Counted from the first letter of the stretch, positions 11,073 through 22,096 are shown. The stretch is DNA of 64,000 nt from Ancistrus triradiatus (GCA_025084515.1 JAJAGP010000046.1:103347-167346); one strand, 5' to 3'. Program-made: numbers and translations. The notes: a model not told the origin generated them from the letters alone.

Positions 11073-11800
11073 TCAGAATCAGAATCAGAATCAGAATCAG
11101 AATACTTTATTGATCCCCAAGGGGAAATTACAGATGTTACAGTTGCTCAGATTGTATATATGTATTAAGAATATATTAAAAGTAATATATTAAAAAGTAA
11201 AGTAAAGTAAAAACGCTCTTAAATAAGTGGAAAACGCTCTTAAAGTACACTTAAAATTGCTCTTAGAATAAGTGGCAGATGCAGTGGTGACATATATTGC
11301 ACTATTATGATACAACTATCCATTTGCACGTATTGTAAGTTCTATTACTTAAGTGAGGTGGAGTTGTCAAAGTTTGATGGCCACAGGTATGGAATGACCT
11401 CCTGTGGCGCTCCGTGGTGCTTTTTGGGTGGAATGAGTCTTGACTGAACGTGCTTCTGTGTCTTTCCAGTGTGTTGTACAGCGGGTGAGAGTATTGTCCA
11501 TAATGGACTTCAGCTTTAGACAGCATTCCTCCTCTCTGACACTGTCGTCAGCGAGTCCAGCTCCACTCCCACCACATCACTGGCCTTACAGATCAGTTTG
11601 TTAGTCTCTTCTTGCATCTGCCACCTCAGCCTGCTGCCCCAGCATGTAACTGCATAAAGGATAGCACTCGCCACCACAGACTCATAAAAGATCTTTAGCA
11701 TAGTCCTGCAGATGTTAAAAGACCTTAGCCGTCTCAAAAAGTAGAGACGACTTTGGCCCTTCCTGTAGAGGGTTTCTGTGTTTTTATCCAGGTTCTGTTT
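11073..11800 (-). mobile_element. 5'-truncated non-LTR retrotransposon (LINE) 3' end
   Basis: Read on the minus strand, 11800 to 11520 encodes a LINE reverse-transcriptase C-terminal region: blocks YRKGQSRLYFLRRLRSFN, then CRTMLKIFYESVVASAILYA, CWG and GVELDSL. A frame shift follows, then a tail with SHPLYNTLERHRSTFS and TTERHRRSF (11305-11520). The element ends with CAAGGGGAUCAAUAAAGUAUU-type sequence and four ATTCTG units (11073-11100), the simple 3' repeat of such fish LINEs. The clade (jockey superfamily, L2/CR1/Rex group) is not resolved. The 5' part is missing and frames are broken. Confidence 0.85.
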
Positions 11801-11836
11801 GGGATCCGACGATGGTCGGGTTCGAGTATTTAGCAC

Positions 11837-12071
11837 TTCAATCCTGCCTTTGCTCTGATTTTGTGTTCTAATACTTTTGGCCACTTGTGGGTTTGTGCCC
11901 TTATACTTTTGGCCTTGTGTGGGTTTGTGTCCTAATACTTTTGGCCACATGTGAGTTTGTTCTAATACTTTTGACCACTTGTGGGTTTGTGTCCTAATAC
12001 TTTTGGCCTTGTGTGGGTTTGCATCTCTATGCTTTTGTCCACATGTGAGTTTCAATCCTGCCTTTGCTCTG
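11837..12071. repeat. 32-bp minisatellite, first block, flanked by a 21-bp direct repeat
   Basis: About six diverged units with the core CTAATACTTTTGGCC and GGTTTGTGT lie between 11858 and 12050. The block is bounded by two identical 21-bp sequences (11837-11857 and 12051-12071; both start TTCAATCCTGCC). The larger block of the same unit is at 13247-14192. Confidence 0.8.
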
Positions 12072-12089
12072 GAGCGACACACTGCCCCA

Positions 12090-12534
12090 ACTCCTGGTGT
12101 AATGATCTGGGGAGCCAGTGCATATGACAGTCGGTCACCCCTACTAGTGATACGAGGGACACTAACAGCTCAGTGATATGTGCAGAAGGTCCTGCAGGTA
12201 CATGTGTTGCTTCTCATGGCAGGGTTTCCAGCTGGCATTGGTCAGCAGCCCACACACAGCAAGGGTCTCACAGGAATGCCTCCACCAGATTGTAACACTT
12301 CCTTGGCCTGTCCGGTTGCCAAAGTTATCGCCAATCGATATTCATGATTGGACATCGGATTTATGGGAGCTGTTGGGACGCCAGCTTGGGCAACCTACGA
12401 GTGTGGAGGATCTACAGGCCCAGCTGTAACATCTGTGGGCAGAGGTGTCACAGGATACCATACAGAACCTGTATACCTTCATGCCCAGCCGTATCTCATC
12501 TTGTATCCAGGCTAAAGGCGGCCTAACAGGGTAA
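12090..12534 (+). pseudogene. Dead Tc1/mariner-type transposase, DDE half
   Basis: In three plus-strand frames joined by frameshifts the segment reads as the C-terminal half of a Tc1-like transposase. It has G-V-M-I-W-G-A then YDSRSPL and GTLTAQ (12090-12175), HTARVSQECL then TLPWPVRLPKLSPID and LLGRQLGQPTS (12260-12400), and NLYTFMPSRISSCIQAKGG before a stop at 12532. The SP(D)LSPIE-like block keeps S-P-I-D. The second catalytic Asp region is corrupted. It lies between two minisatellite blocks, and no terminal repeats are visible. Confidence 0.75.
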
Positions 12535-12539
12535 TAGAG

Positions 12540-13240
12540 CCTCTTTTCAATTGTACAGTTTTCCCCAGTAATTATCCTTTCACCCTAATATTGTAATCAC
12601 TTACATATATCATCATTACGTTCATCCACATAGATTCATTCGATTTCAGTAGCTTCTTCCTGGTGAGTTATGTTTTTATCAATGAGTGTATGTTAGATTT
12701 GGCTTAAAATCCAATCAAATTCAGCTCTTTATGATGACTGTCTTTTGGCTGATTTAAATGTGGAAACTGGAATTAGAGCATCACAATTTCATATGATGTG
12801 TCATGAGACTTGCACATATGTGACTTACTCCCACCTCTACTCAGGAGTAGACCAGCACAGTAAATGCTGAGCCATCACTGGCCAGTTCAGCTTTAAATAT
12901 ATGATTCATGACCACATCCAACATTTAAATCTGACTGAAATAAAAAGAGCTAGGCTAATTACCAGCCTGCTAACTGTGTGCTAATTTTTAAGTGCTTGGC
13001 TACTATTAAATACATTTCAGAGAATGTAGCCTTATTACTGCAACTGAGAGCTGGCTTATTAGCAAATAGCTCACTCACCATCAACTCCTTCTCCTGAGCT
13101 TCTGAATGGATTAGCCAGAAACTTCTGTTACCTCTGTGATAATAATAATAATATAAAATCCTGACTATTAAACAGTCATTTGAAACTAGATCTGGATTTC
13201 CTGAAGAAACTACAACAGTGCTTGAAATGTGGCAAACAGA
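12540..13240. other. Unique sequence, no gene
   Basis: A+T-leaning sequence with a short AAT run near 13140. No coding or repeat signal was recognised apart from ORF shadows. Confidence 0.55.
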
Positions 13241-13246
13241 AAGAAT

Positions 13247-14192
13247 GTGGGTTTGCGACTCAATACTTTTGGTCATATGCGGGTTTGTGTCCTAATACTT
13301 TTGGCCACGTGCAGGTTTGTGTCCTTATACTTTTGGATATGTGCAAGTTTGTGTAATAATACATTTGGCCATATGCAAGTTTTGGTCTTAATACTTTTGG
13401 GCACATGCAGGTGTGTGTCCTAATACTTTTGGCCATGTGTGGGTTTGTGTACTCATACTTTTGGCCATGTGTGGGTTTGTGTCCTCATACTTTTGGCCAT
13501 GTGTGGGTTTGTGTCCTCATACTTTTGGTCATATACAAGTTTGTCTTAATAATTTTGGCCACATGCAGGTTTATGTCCTAATACTTTTGGCCATGTGTGG
13601 GTTTGTGTCCTCATACGTTTGGTGACGTGTGATTTTGTGTCCTAATACTTTTGGACATATGCAAGTTTGTCTTAATACTTTTGGCCACATGCAGGTTTGT
13701 GTCCTAATACTGTTGGCCACATGCAGGTTCGTGTTCTAATACGTTTGACCACTTGTGGGTTTTGCCTTTTTACTTTTGGCCATGTGCAAGTTTGTGTCCT
13801 AATACTTTTGGCCACATGTGGGTTTTGCCTTTTTACTTTTGGCCATGTGCAAGTTTGTGTCCTAATACTTTTGGCCACATGTGGGTTTGTGTCCTAATAG
13901 TTTTGGCCATGTGCACGTTTGTGTCCTAATACTTTTGGCCACATGGGGGTCTGTGTCCTAACACTTTTGCCCACATGCAAGTTTGTGTCCTAATACTTTT
14001 GGCCATGTGCAGGTTTGTGTCCTTATACTTTTGTTCTTGGGCAGGTTTGCATCTCTATGCTTTGGCCACATGCGGGTTTGTGTCCTAATACTTTTGGCCA
14101 CATGGGGGTTTGTGTCCTAATACTTTTGGCCACATCCAGGTTTGTGTCCTAATACTTTTGGCCACATGCAGGTTTGTGTCCTAATACTTTTG
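13247..14192. repeat. 32-bp minisatellite, main block, about 30 units
   Basis: Units of mostly 32 bp carry CTAATACTTTTGGCC, ACATGCAGG or ATGTGTGGG, and TTTGTGTC. Variants alternate between ACATGCAG and ATGTGTGG half-units and between CCTAATAC and CCTCATAC. On the minus strand the core is GGCCAAAAGTATTAGGACAC, very close to transposon-end sequence at 36371-36430. ORFs on both strands here are repeat translations. Confidence 0.9.
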
Positions 14193-14199
14193 ATAATTG

Positions 14200-15870
14200 C
14201 AGGAATGGTACTGTTAAGTAAATCACTAAGAGTTGATATTATCCGAATAATGGGACCCTTATTAGTGAGATTGTTAGTATTAGTGGGCTAAAGTAGTTTA
14301 CAGTTTAATATGATTGCATGTGTTTTGGGACACGGGCAAAATTAGTGCTAAATGAGGAAAATTCAAATGTATTTGTTACTTTTAATGAATGAATATTGTG
14401 GTAAATTGATGCTCTGATAGGAAAATCACTCTTGTTTGTAACTATGATGGTTGCTAGGTCCCCTAACATCTTGGGATGATGGTGACCTTGGGGTGAGGGT
14501 CCTGATCATTAGAGAACAGAGTAAAGTGGAAGAACAAAGTATGTAGAGAAACAGACGGACTACAGTCTGTAATTGTAGAACTACAGAGTGCTTCTGTATG
14601 GTAAGAGGATCAAATGGACAATGAGTGTAGAAACAAGGAGGTGTCCCTAATAGAGTGCATGGTGGGTGCACATAGAGTTTGTGATTGTCCTAAAAGCACC
14701 TGCACTAAACACTAGTAGGTGTAAAGGGATAATATAGTGAATGAACACAGTGTTAGTTACTGATGGTCTTATAGCATTAATCGTGTTGATCTGAGACGCC
14801 TCCTGGTGCCGCTGCCTGTGCTGAATTCAAAGGTCGACCCTTCAGTCTACTCAAAAATCAGGTTATTATCCCACGGAGGAGTGAAAGTACAGATTGATGG
14901 TCTCCTGGTCGAGACAAATGGGACCTTGCGTTACACGGATCCAAAATATCCCACTTTTAATAACCCTCAGTGCCAGGGCCGGAAATCCGAATGAAACACT
15001 AAATCCCCAGGTAGGCACCGTGGTGTGTTTATCAGGCCAGCAGAGATGTGGTTGGTATGAGCAAAAAAACACATTTGGGAAAGATGAATGGGCCTCCTGA
15101 AGCCCCCTAAAGTCCTAAAGTCATTACATTCTTAGCGTATCAGCTAGGTGAGGCCGCCTGGAGCAGTGGAACATCAATGAAGTTGCAGTTTTGGAACTTT
15201 CTCTCAACCCCAAAAGTCCCATCTACTCTCTTAAACTTCTGCTCTGACTCTCATCACTGCAGCTACACCTTATGGATACTAATTAAGCCCATGCCAGGTG
15301 AGCTTTCTCAGCAGAGGCAGAAAGTCAGAAACCCTCAGAGAAAGCTCTAGAAATCCCAAACAAACAGTCCCTGGAGAGTCAGCATCATGAAGCGTCTAGC
15401 GCCATAGATCATTGAAGATTATGGGATCTATTCCTAGTTTGGAGATGCTGAAATAAGAATCGATTTCCGACATATTTTGTGGATGGTCATCTTCTGAGCA
15501 ACATCCCTCTTTTCAAAGAAAACCTAAATAAGCCACGTCTATCCATTAAATCGAATGGTGTGGACTGCGATGCTGGTAGTGTCTGTATTGTGTCTCCAGT
15601 TTGTTCACTCATTTTTAACTTCAGCCATGCACTTTTAGGTCGAACCCTAACTATTTGTGCACGTAGTGAACACACGAGGGCATTTTAGATTGTTTTTTGC
15701 AATGTGAGTGACATACTCAACAATGACACCTCACACCTTGTCAAAACAACAATCGGAGGCGATACACCCCTAGTAGTGAGTCAACAAATTGCCGCTGCAC
15801 CACAACATTATTATAATTAGCAATAAGAAGATGAAAAAGGAGAAATCGCAAAACTTTTATGGCAATGAAG
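14200..15870. other. Unique sequence, no gene supported
   Basis: ORFs at 14426-14671, 14806-15100 and 15479-15688 overlap ORFs on the other strand and have no domain signatures. The stretch 14790-15010 is repeat-free, CpG-bearing and a possible conserved noncoding block. Confidence 0.45.
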
Positions 15871-15874
15871 TGTA

Positions 15875-16872
15875 CAGTGGTGCTTGAAAGTTTGTGAACC
15901 CTTTAGGATTTTCTATATCCCTGCATAAATATGACCTAAAACATCATCAGATTTTCACACAGGTCCTAAAAGTAGATAAAGAGAACCCAGTTAAACAAAT
16001 GATACAAAAATATTATACTTGGTCATTTATTTATTGAGGAAAATGATCCAATATTACATATTAGTGAGTGGCAAAAGTATGTGAGCCTTTCTTTCAGGAA
16101 TCGGTGTTGACCCCTCTGGCAGCAATAATGCAGCTAACGTTTCATGAGTGTTTTGATCAGTCATGCACAAACCGATTGGAGGAAATTCTCTGATATTATT
16201 CCAGAATTCATTGTTCCATCAATGATGGCAAGCCGTTCTGCCAAGATGTTTAACAGATGGGATCAAGGTTCTTATGCTGGAATTGCAGTGTTTCCTTTCT
16301 CCAAAACAAACGCTTTTCTTTTAAGCCAAAAAAAGTTCCATTTTGGTCTCATCTGTCCACAAAACATTGTGCCAATGTGAGAGAGGCCTTCAGTTGCTTA
16401 GAAGTTACCCTGGGGTCCTTTGTGACCTCACCAACTATTACACACCTTGCTCTTGGAGTGATCTTTGTTGGTCGACCACTCCTGGGGAGGGTAACAATGG
16501 TCTTGAGTTTCCTCCATTTGTACACAATCTGTCTGACTGTGGATTGGTGGAGTCCAAACTCTTTAGAGATGGTTTTGTGACCTTTTCCAACTCTTTTTCT
16601 GAGGTCCTCAGAAATCTCCTTTGTTCGTGCCATGATACACTTCCACAAATGTGTGTTGTGAAGAGCAGACTTTGATAGATCCCTGTTCTTTAAATAAAAC
16701 AGGGAGCCCCCTCACACTGATTGGTATCCCATTGATTGAAACACCTGCCTCTAATTTCACCTTTTGTTTATCTACTTTTAGGACTTGTGTGAAAATCTGA
16801 TGATGTTTTAGGTCATATTTATGCAGAAATATAGAAAATTCTAAAGGGTTCATAAACTTTCAAGCACCACTG
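15875..16872 (-). mobile_element. Tc1 deletion derivative, 998 bp, both ends and TA sites present
   Basis: The element starts CAGTGGTGCTTGAAAGTTTG and ends with the inverted copy CAAACTTTCAAGCACCACTG-like, with TA on both sides (15873-15874 and 16873-16874). Arms match over roughly 110 bp, including CATCATCAGATTTTCACACA. Full Tc1 elements are about 1.6 kb, so about 0.6 kb is deleted, including the DDE region. It is the best preserved insertion here and could have moved only with transposase in trans. Confidence 0.92.
16349..16633 (-). pseudogene. Tc1 transposase, N-terminal DNA-binding fragment
   Basis: Start chosen at the family ATG (16633), giving MARTKEISEDLRKRVGKGHK. The first helix-turn-helix ends in TISKEFGLHQSTVRQIVYKW, the linker has the GRPTKI motif, and the second helix domain runs to SKQLKASL. 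The frame then joins unrelated downstream sequence at the deletion point. The DDE catalytic domain is absent. A full protein would be about 340 residues. Confidence 0.88.
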
Positions 16873-16874
16873 TA

Positions 16875-17675
16875 CACCTCTGAGGTAGTCTGGTTCTAAG
16901 TGAGTCATGAGTGTGTCATTTGTTTTAAAACAAACACGTATTTTTGGTTCCTAAACAAAGAAAAAAGGCTTTCCGAGCTTTGTGTATGGATTTTGTATCA
17001 CACTAAATTCACATATGTCACACATAAGGCTTCATGCTGCTTCCTATTGGACTGGATTTAAAAGTGCCCTACATGGATCTGTCCATTGACAAGTCAGCTG
17101 TTTTAAGCAAGGTCTAACGCGCAAATATCATTCCATTTTAGGTAGGGTTTGCAATAAACAGCAAAATGACAAAAAGAGAAGTTCTTTAGGGGGTGCTACT
17201 AAAGGTACTGCTGTATTATTTGTACACTGTATACTGTATAGGCTACAGGTTTTGGTATGTCCAACCATACCAGTAATAACCTGTAGATGGAGCACTGTAT
17301 ATATATGATTTCTTAAAACGTTAAATGTGTCACAGTTCTAATCTCAGAGTCACATTAGCTTTAGAAGAACATATTTTGAGCTTTATGTAGAGTTATAAAA
17401 ATAGAAGAAATGAATAGAAGAAATATTTACTTAGTGTAGTCCTCTTTAAAAAACAAGATATGGACAAATATACCACCAGATGTAGGGCAACTTAAATATA
17501 ATTGATAATTTATGAATTGTAACAGTATAAAATAAAATGTGTGTAAGTGTGGGTGATGGTAGGCAGTGGAACAAACCACTGTGAGGGGATTTTTGTGTCT
17601 ATATTTAGCACACGTTCTTTTAATGCATATTACTGTATAGCATTTAAAATTGTTTTATGTTTACAATGATTATAT
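16875..17675. other. Unique A+T-rich sequence, no gene
   Basis: No repeat or coding signal recognised. Confidence 0.55.
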
Positions 17676-17679
17676 TGTA

Positions 17680-17765
17680 AGAAGGTCCTGGGTTCGATCC
17701 CACGGTGGACTGAGGTGGGTCCTGTCTGTGTGGAGTCTGTATGCTCTCCCCGTGTGGGAGACGTC
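17680..17765 (+). repeat. SINE-like fragment with Pol III B-box
   Basis: GGTCCTGGGTTCGATCCCAC carries a B-box, and TGTGTGGAGTCTGTATGCTC plus TCCCCGTGTGG follow, the arrangement of a common teleost SINE-type repeat. No A-box or cloverleaf is visible, so it is not a tRNA gene. Confidence 0.6.
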
Positions 17766-17769
17766 CCCA

Positions 17770-18775
17770 ACCCAACCCACAACCCCAAACCTGAGGGGTT
17801 TGTTCCATCCCATTTGGGAATCAGACCTAAGATGTGTTCCCTGATTAGCTGAAAATGTCCCGAAGATAAACAGGGAGCTATTATAGCAAGTGCGATGCAG
17901 ACTGACTCAACCCCCGGAGGAAGCTAAGGATGTTTTCCATTCCTGACATTATTTGCACTCGCCACAAATAGACCGTCGACCTTCAATTTCTGCTCTTGCA
18001 GGGCTTCCATTTCTTTCGAGTGAAAATCTATACCAAGCCCTGCTACACCTGATGCTGAAGGCATGACAACGCTGTCAGTCTGCACTCAGAAACAGAGCCA
18101 AAGGCAAAGAAACAGAAAATTTCTCCCTGGGTGCCTGGCTTTCCACTGGGACCCCCATCGGATGTCCCGCCGCTGGGACGTGTCTCTGTGAGCGGCAGGA
18201 GACTGATGTCAGGGGATAAAGAAGAGAAGAGGCGCAGAGGGACTGTGGGGAGGGACTGCACTTAGTTCAGGATATCTGAGCTGTCGGTAAGGACGCCGGA
18301 CCAATGTGTCGCTCTGACATAAAAGACTGTCATGCCTTTCGGGTAAAAGCGAATAGATCTCCACATCTCTGCATGAGGGCCGGCACAAAGGCTTCGGCGC
18401 TGACCAGAGGGAACCGAGTCCATCTTTGCTCTTAGCAGGGGGGTGTGGAGTGGACTTACAGGACTTACAGGACTTACTCTGCTTAACCCTTCAGATGCAC
18501 CAGAGCTGATTTAATAACGGCCGACAGACATTAGGAAAGTAAACTGACCTCCATCCACTTTTCCAACTGACCTGCTTTTACCAGATCACCTAATAAACAG
18601 GTTTTAATTATACTTCTTAAATTGCAGATTTGTTTACCTTAAAACACACTTTACTGAAACTTCTAGGAATATAAATAACACGAATAAAGAGTTCGGTGTT
18701 CCTCAAAAATAATACGTATCGCATGCACAGGGCTCCGGGTGCTGAGGCTGCATTCCACTCCAGTGGAGTAGCAAT
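17770..18775. other. Unique sequence, no gene
   Basis: Moderately G+C-rich near 18040-18480, with a tandem GGACTTACA at about 18450-18475. A 72-codon minus-strand ORF (18043-18261) is unsupported. Some of the block could be conserved noncoding DNA. Confidence 0.45.
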
Positions 18776-19255
18776 AAAAAAATGTAATAACAATAAAATA
18801 ATAATAAAAATAACTAATTGCAGGAAGGCTTAGGTTAACGGGTTTGTTGGTAGAGTTTAGGCTGCTGGTTCAGGCCGGTTTGCTGCTGTAAGTGCATGAG
18901 TGCGGGTTTTTATGTGCTTTATTCTTGTATTTGTCTTTGTGTTTTTTCATCCTTTTATTGTCTGAACTCTTTTATTATTTACTCTGTGCCCTATGTTTCT
19001 CTTTCTTTCTTTTCTTTTTTTTTTGGTATTGGCAGTCATTTGTCTTTCAATTTCAATAAGTTGCTTCCTGTTTCCTGGACGAATTTCTCCTTTATATCTT
19101 TTTTTTTTTTTTTCTTTCTTCTCTCTTTGATTTTGTTGGACATTTCTCTTTGTTTCACTGTCAGTAATTTGTTGCAGAACATGCAGGACTGAGCAAGATC
19201 TTTATTTCCCTTATGTCTTCCATTCCTCTTTTCTGTTTCTGTATTTAAAAATATC

Positions 19256-19291
<36 letters not shown>

Positions 19292-19294
19292 TCC
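19256..19294 (+). repeat. (TTTC)n microsatellite
   Basis: About ten perfect CTTT units inside the polypyrimidine block. Confidence 0.95.
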
Positions 19295-19631
19295 TTGGCA
19301 ATTTTGTCTGTTATTTTTTTGTTTTCAGTCTTCTTCTGTTTTACTTGGTTTATTTTCTTCTTTTTTCTTTGTTTTGCATTTTTTCTTTTGCTTATTTTTC
19401 TTCCCTGCTTCATTTATTTATTTCCCTTAGTGAATATTTGCATTATTTACTCAGTGCACTAATGTTTGTCTTACTTTATGTTTTTTTTTTTGTTTTGTTT
19501 CGGAGGGTATTTGTCTTTTTTCGACTTTCAGTAAGTTATTGCAGAATTAGCAGGATTGACCAAGATCTTGATTTCCCATATGTCTTTCATTTTTCTTCTT
19601 CTTTTTTTGGGTTTTCATTTCTATAAAAATT

Positions 19632-20100
19632 ATTTCCTTCCTTCCTTCCTTCTTTCCTTCCTTGTTTCCCTGTTTCCTTGTTTCCTTCCTTCCTTCCTTC
19701 CTTCCTTCTTTAATTTCCTTTTTTCTTTCCTTCCTTCCTTCCATCTTTCCTTGTTTCATTCCTTGTTTCCTTCCTTCCTTTCTTTCTTTCCTTCTTTGTT
19801 TCCTTCCTTTCTTTCTTTCCTTCCTTGTTTCCTTCCTTCCTTCCTTCCTTTCTTTTTTTCCTTCCTTGTTTCTTTCCTTCCTTCCTTTATTTCTTTCCTT
19901 CCTTGTTTCCTTCCTTGTTTCCTTCCTTCCTTTATTTCTTTCCTTCCTTGTTTCCTTCCTTCCTTCCTTCCTTCCTTTTCTTCCTTGTTTCCTTCCTTCC
20001 TTGTTTCCTTGTTCCCTTCCTTCCTTTCTTCCTTCCTTGTTTCCTTCCTTCCTTCTTTCCATCCTTTCTTTCCTTCTTTCCTTCTTTCTTCCTTTATTTC
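19632..20100 (+). repeat. (TTCC)n array with TTTC and TTGT interruptions
   Basis: About 470 bp of CCTT units, interrupted every 20-50 bp by TTGTTT or TTTCTT variants. Nearly pure pyrimidine on one strand, so able to form triplex or mirror-repeat structures. All six-frame ORFs here (PSFLPSF and KEGRKE type) are artefacts. Confidence 0.95.
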
Positions 20101-20455
20101 CTTGATGATTTTCTCCTTTTTGTTTTTTTGTTTTATTTTTTTCTTGCTTATTTTTCTTCCTTGCTTCATTTCTCTATTTTCCTTGGTTTTATTTCTTTTG
20201 CTTTTGATACTTGATACTCCACTGTTTCCTTTTATTGTCTGCGCGTTTGCATTATTTACTCTGGGCCCTATGTTCCTATTTCTTTCTTTTCTTTTTGGTT
20301 TCGGAGGCGTTTGTCTTTCTTTTACTTTCAGTAAGTTGTTGCAGAATTTGTAGGACTGATCTTTATTTCACTTGTCTTTCATTCTTCTTTTTTGTTTTTG
20401 CCTGTATTTGTTTTTTTTCTTTTTGTTTTCATCTTAATCTCTGTGATATTCCTTT

Positions 20456-20735
20456 TAGCGGAGTATCATATGAACAGTGTGGCTAATTAGGAAGGCATAA
20501 CGTTATTGGGAAGTGAGCCGCCGTATCATCTGTGAAACATGTCATCATTTTACCAGTGTAATTAAAAAGTTTGTGATTTCTGATTAAAGCCACTTAGTGG
20601 GACATAATAATGAAACAAAACTCTAGCAGCCTTTAATCGTGTTTATCTACGTCGTCAGTGATTATCCATCTCCTGTTTGTTTCTACCAGACATTGTTTAA
20701 AGAAGAATCTCGAGGCTTTGTAATTAGGACTGGTA
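20456..20735. other. Unique island inside the polypyrimidine block
   Basis: Balanced-composition sequence with AATTAGGAAGG, ATTACCAGTGTAATTAAAA-like phrases, CCTTTAATCG and TTGTAATTAGG. The pyrimidine bias stops sharply at both edges. It looks like ancestral single-copy DNA that the repeat has not invaded; a conserved element is possible. Confidence 0.35.
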
Positions 20736-21780
20736 TTTGTGTCTCATGTTCATTTCTTTTTGTCTTATGTTTCCTTCTTTAATACTGTATTTTATTTTGT
20801 ATCATTCCTTTAACTGCTATCCATCTTTATTCATTGATTCCTTTCTTTTGTCTTTCTTTATTGTTCTTTTTCCTTTCATGTTTGCTTTTATTCATTTTCC
20901 TTGTTTATTATCTGTTTTATTTCCTTGTGTCATCATGGTTAGTTTCTTTCTTTTGTTGAGTCCGTTTGTCTTTCTTAAGGTTTATTCCTGTTTTTTGTCT
21001 CTTCTTTAATTATTTTTATAATAAAATAATAATAGAAATAATAGAAAACAATAAAATAATATTTAAAAAACGAATTGCAGGAAGGCCTGGGTTAAGTTCT
21101 TTTGTTTTCTTATGTTCTTTCTTATTTTTCATTTATTCATCTATTTTACTTTGTACTTTTTCTTCCAGTATTTCCGTTAATTGTCTGAATGCTCTTATTA
21201 CTTACTCTGTGCCCTATGTTCCCTGTTCTTTTCTTGTCTTTCCTTTGCCTTTCTTTTTGGTTTTGGCAGACATCCTTCCAGTTTCAGTAAGCTGTTTCTT
21301 ATATTTCCTGGACGATTTTCTTCATTATTTTTCTTTTTCTTCAGTGTTCTGTTTTTCTTGGTTTCTTTTCTTCTTTTCTCTTTGCTATGTTTTTTTTTCG
21401 TTACATAGTCCTTATTTTCTCTTAACTCTTTAACTCTCTATTTAATCTGTGCAGTAAGTTCCTCTCTCCCATGTGCTATGTTTTATCTCAGATGTAGTTA
21501 TTTTTCTCCATGGTTTTTTTCTTTCCTTCTTTGTTTCTTCCCTTCTTTTATGTGTTTGTTTCCTTTTTCTTTCTTTCTTTTCTTTCCTGGATAATTTCTC
21601 CTTTTTTTTTTCTTTTCACTCTTGTTCTGTTTTTGTTTTCTTCTATTTTATTTGCCTTGCATTGTTTTCTATTTTTCTTCTGTCTTATTTGTTCCTTCCT
21701 AGCTTCCTTTCTTATTTCCCTTGGCTGTATTTTTCTCGTTGATTTTGATACTGAGGTTGGTTTTGTCATGTTTGACTAAT
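20736..21780 (+). repeat. Polypyrimidine block with higher-order repeat, part 2
   Basis: A further copy of the long unit is visible. AATTGCAGGAAGGCCTGGGT near 21072 matches the phrase near 18818. ACTTACTCTGTGCCCTATG near 21198 and CAGTAAGCTGTTTC near 21287 follow. TTTCCTGGACGATTTTC near 21302 matches the phrase at about 19072. TTGATTTTGATACTGAGG near 21740 echoes the TTTTGATACTTGATAC at 20203. No genuine ORF. Confidence 0.75.
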
Positions 21781-21852
21781 AGCATTTTTTTAAAAGACTC
21801 TGACATATCTTAGGCTTGTCCAAGAGCCAACAAAGCAATGTCACTTAACTTT

Positions 21853-21855
<3 letters not shown>

Positions 21856-21913
<58 letters not shown>
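21856..21913 (+). repeat. (TG)n microsatellite
   Basis: About 29 TG units, facing a long AC array 160 bp downstream. Confidence 0.97.
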
Positions 21914-21914
<1 letters not shown>

Positions 21915-22073
21915 TCGGTCTGACCTCTGTGGGACTCATTTATGTTCATCTTCTTTGATGTTGGCTAGAATTTCCCCCCCGATCAGTTTACAGGCCTGAG
22001 CTGTGCTTGATGGACAGAGCCATTTATCATCATCCTAATGTACAGCAGCCTGAGCAGCACCAGCTACATCACT

Positions 22074-22096
22074 CACACACACACACACACACACAA

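Larger units (their letters stand above)
18776..20455 (+). repeat. Polypyrimidine block with decayed higher-order repeat, part 1
   Basis: The plus strand is almost all T and C. Under the simple sequence a longer unit recurs. ATTATTTACTCTGTGCCCTA-like phrases lie near 18973, 19441 and 20250. CAGTAA(G/T)TT(G/A)TTGCAGAA near 19165, 19529 and 20329 is each followed by an AGATCTT(T/G)ATTTC-type phrase and TGTCTT(T/C)CATT. CTTATTTTTCTTCC(C/T)TGCTTC is near 19392 and 20150. ORFs up to 265 codons are translations of this sequence. Confidence 0.8.

Noticed and set aside
11516..12082. 188-codon minus-strand ORF as a host gene
   Set aside because: Its N-terminal part is minisatellite translation and its C-terminal part is LINE reverse transcriptase. 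A chance fusion.
13247..14192. CRISPR-like regular array
   Set aside because: Units are directly adjacent with no unique spacers, and the genome is vertebrate. It is a minisatellite.
17680..17765. tRNA gene at the GGTTCGATCCC box
   Set aside because: Only a B-box is present. There is no A-box at proper distance and no cloverleaf, and the following sequence is SINE-like.
19547..20353. ORFs of 129-265 codons on both strands
   Set aside because: They are translations of the TTCC/TTTC array (PSFLPSF or KEGRKE), open because the repeat lacks stops, with no gene context.
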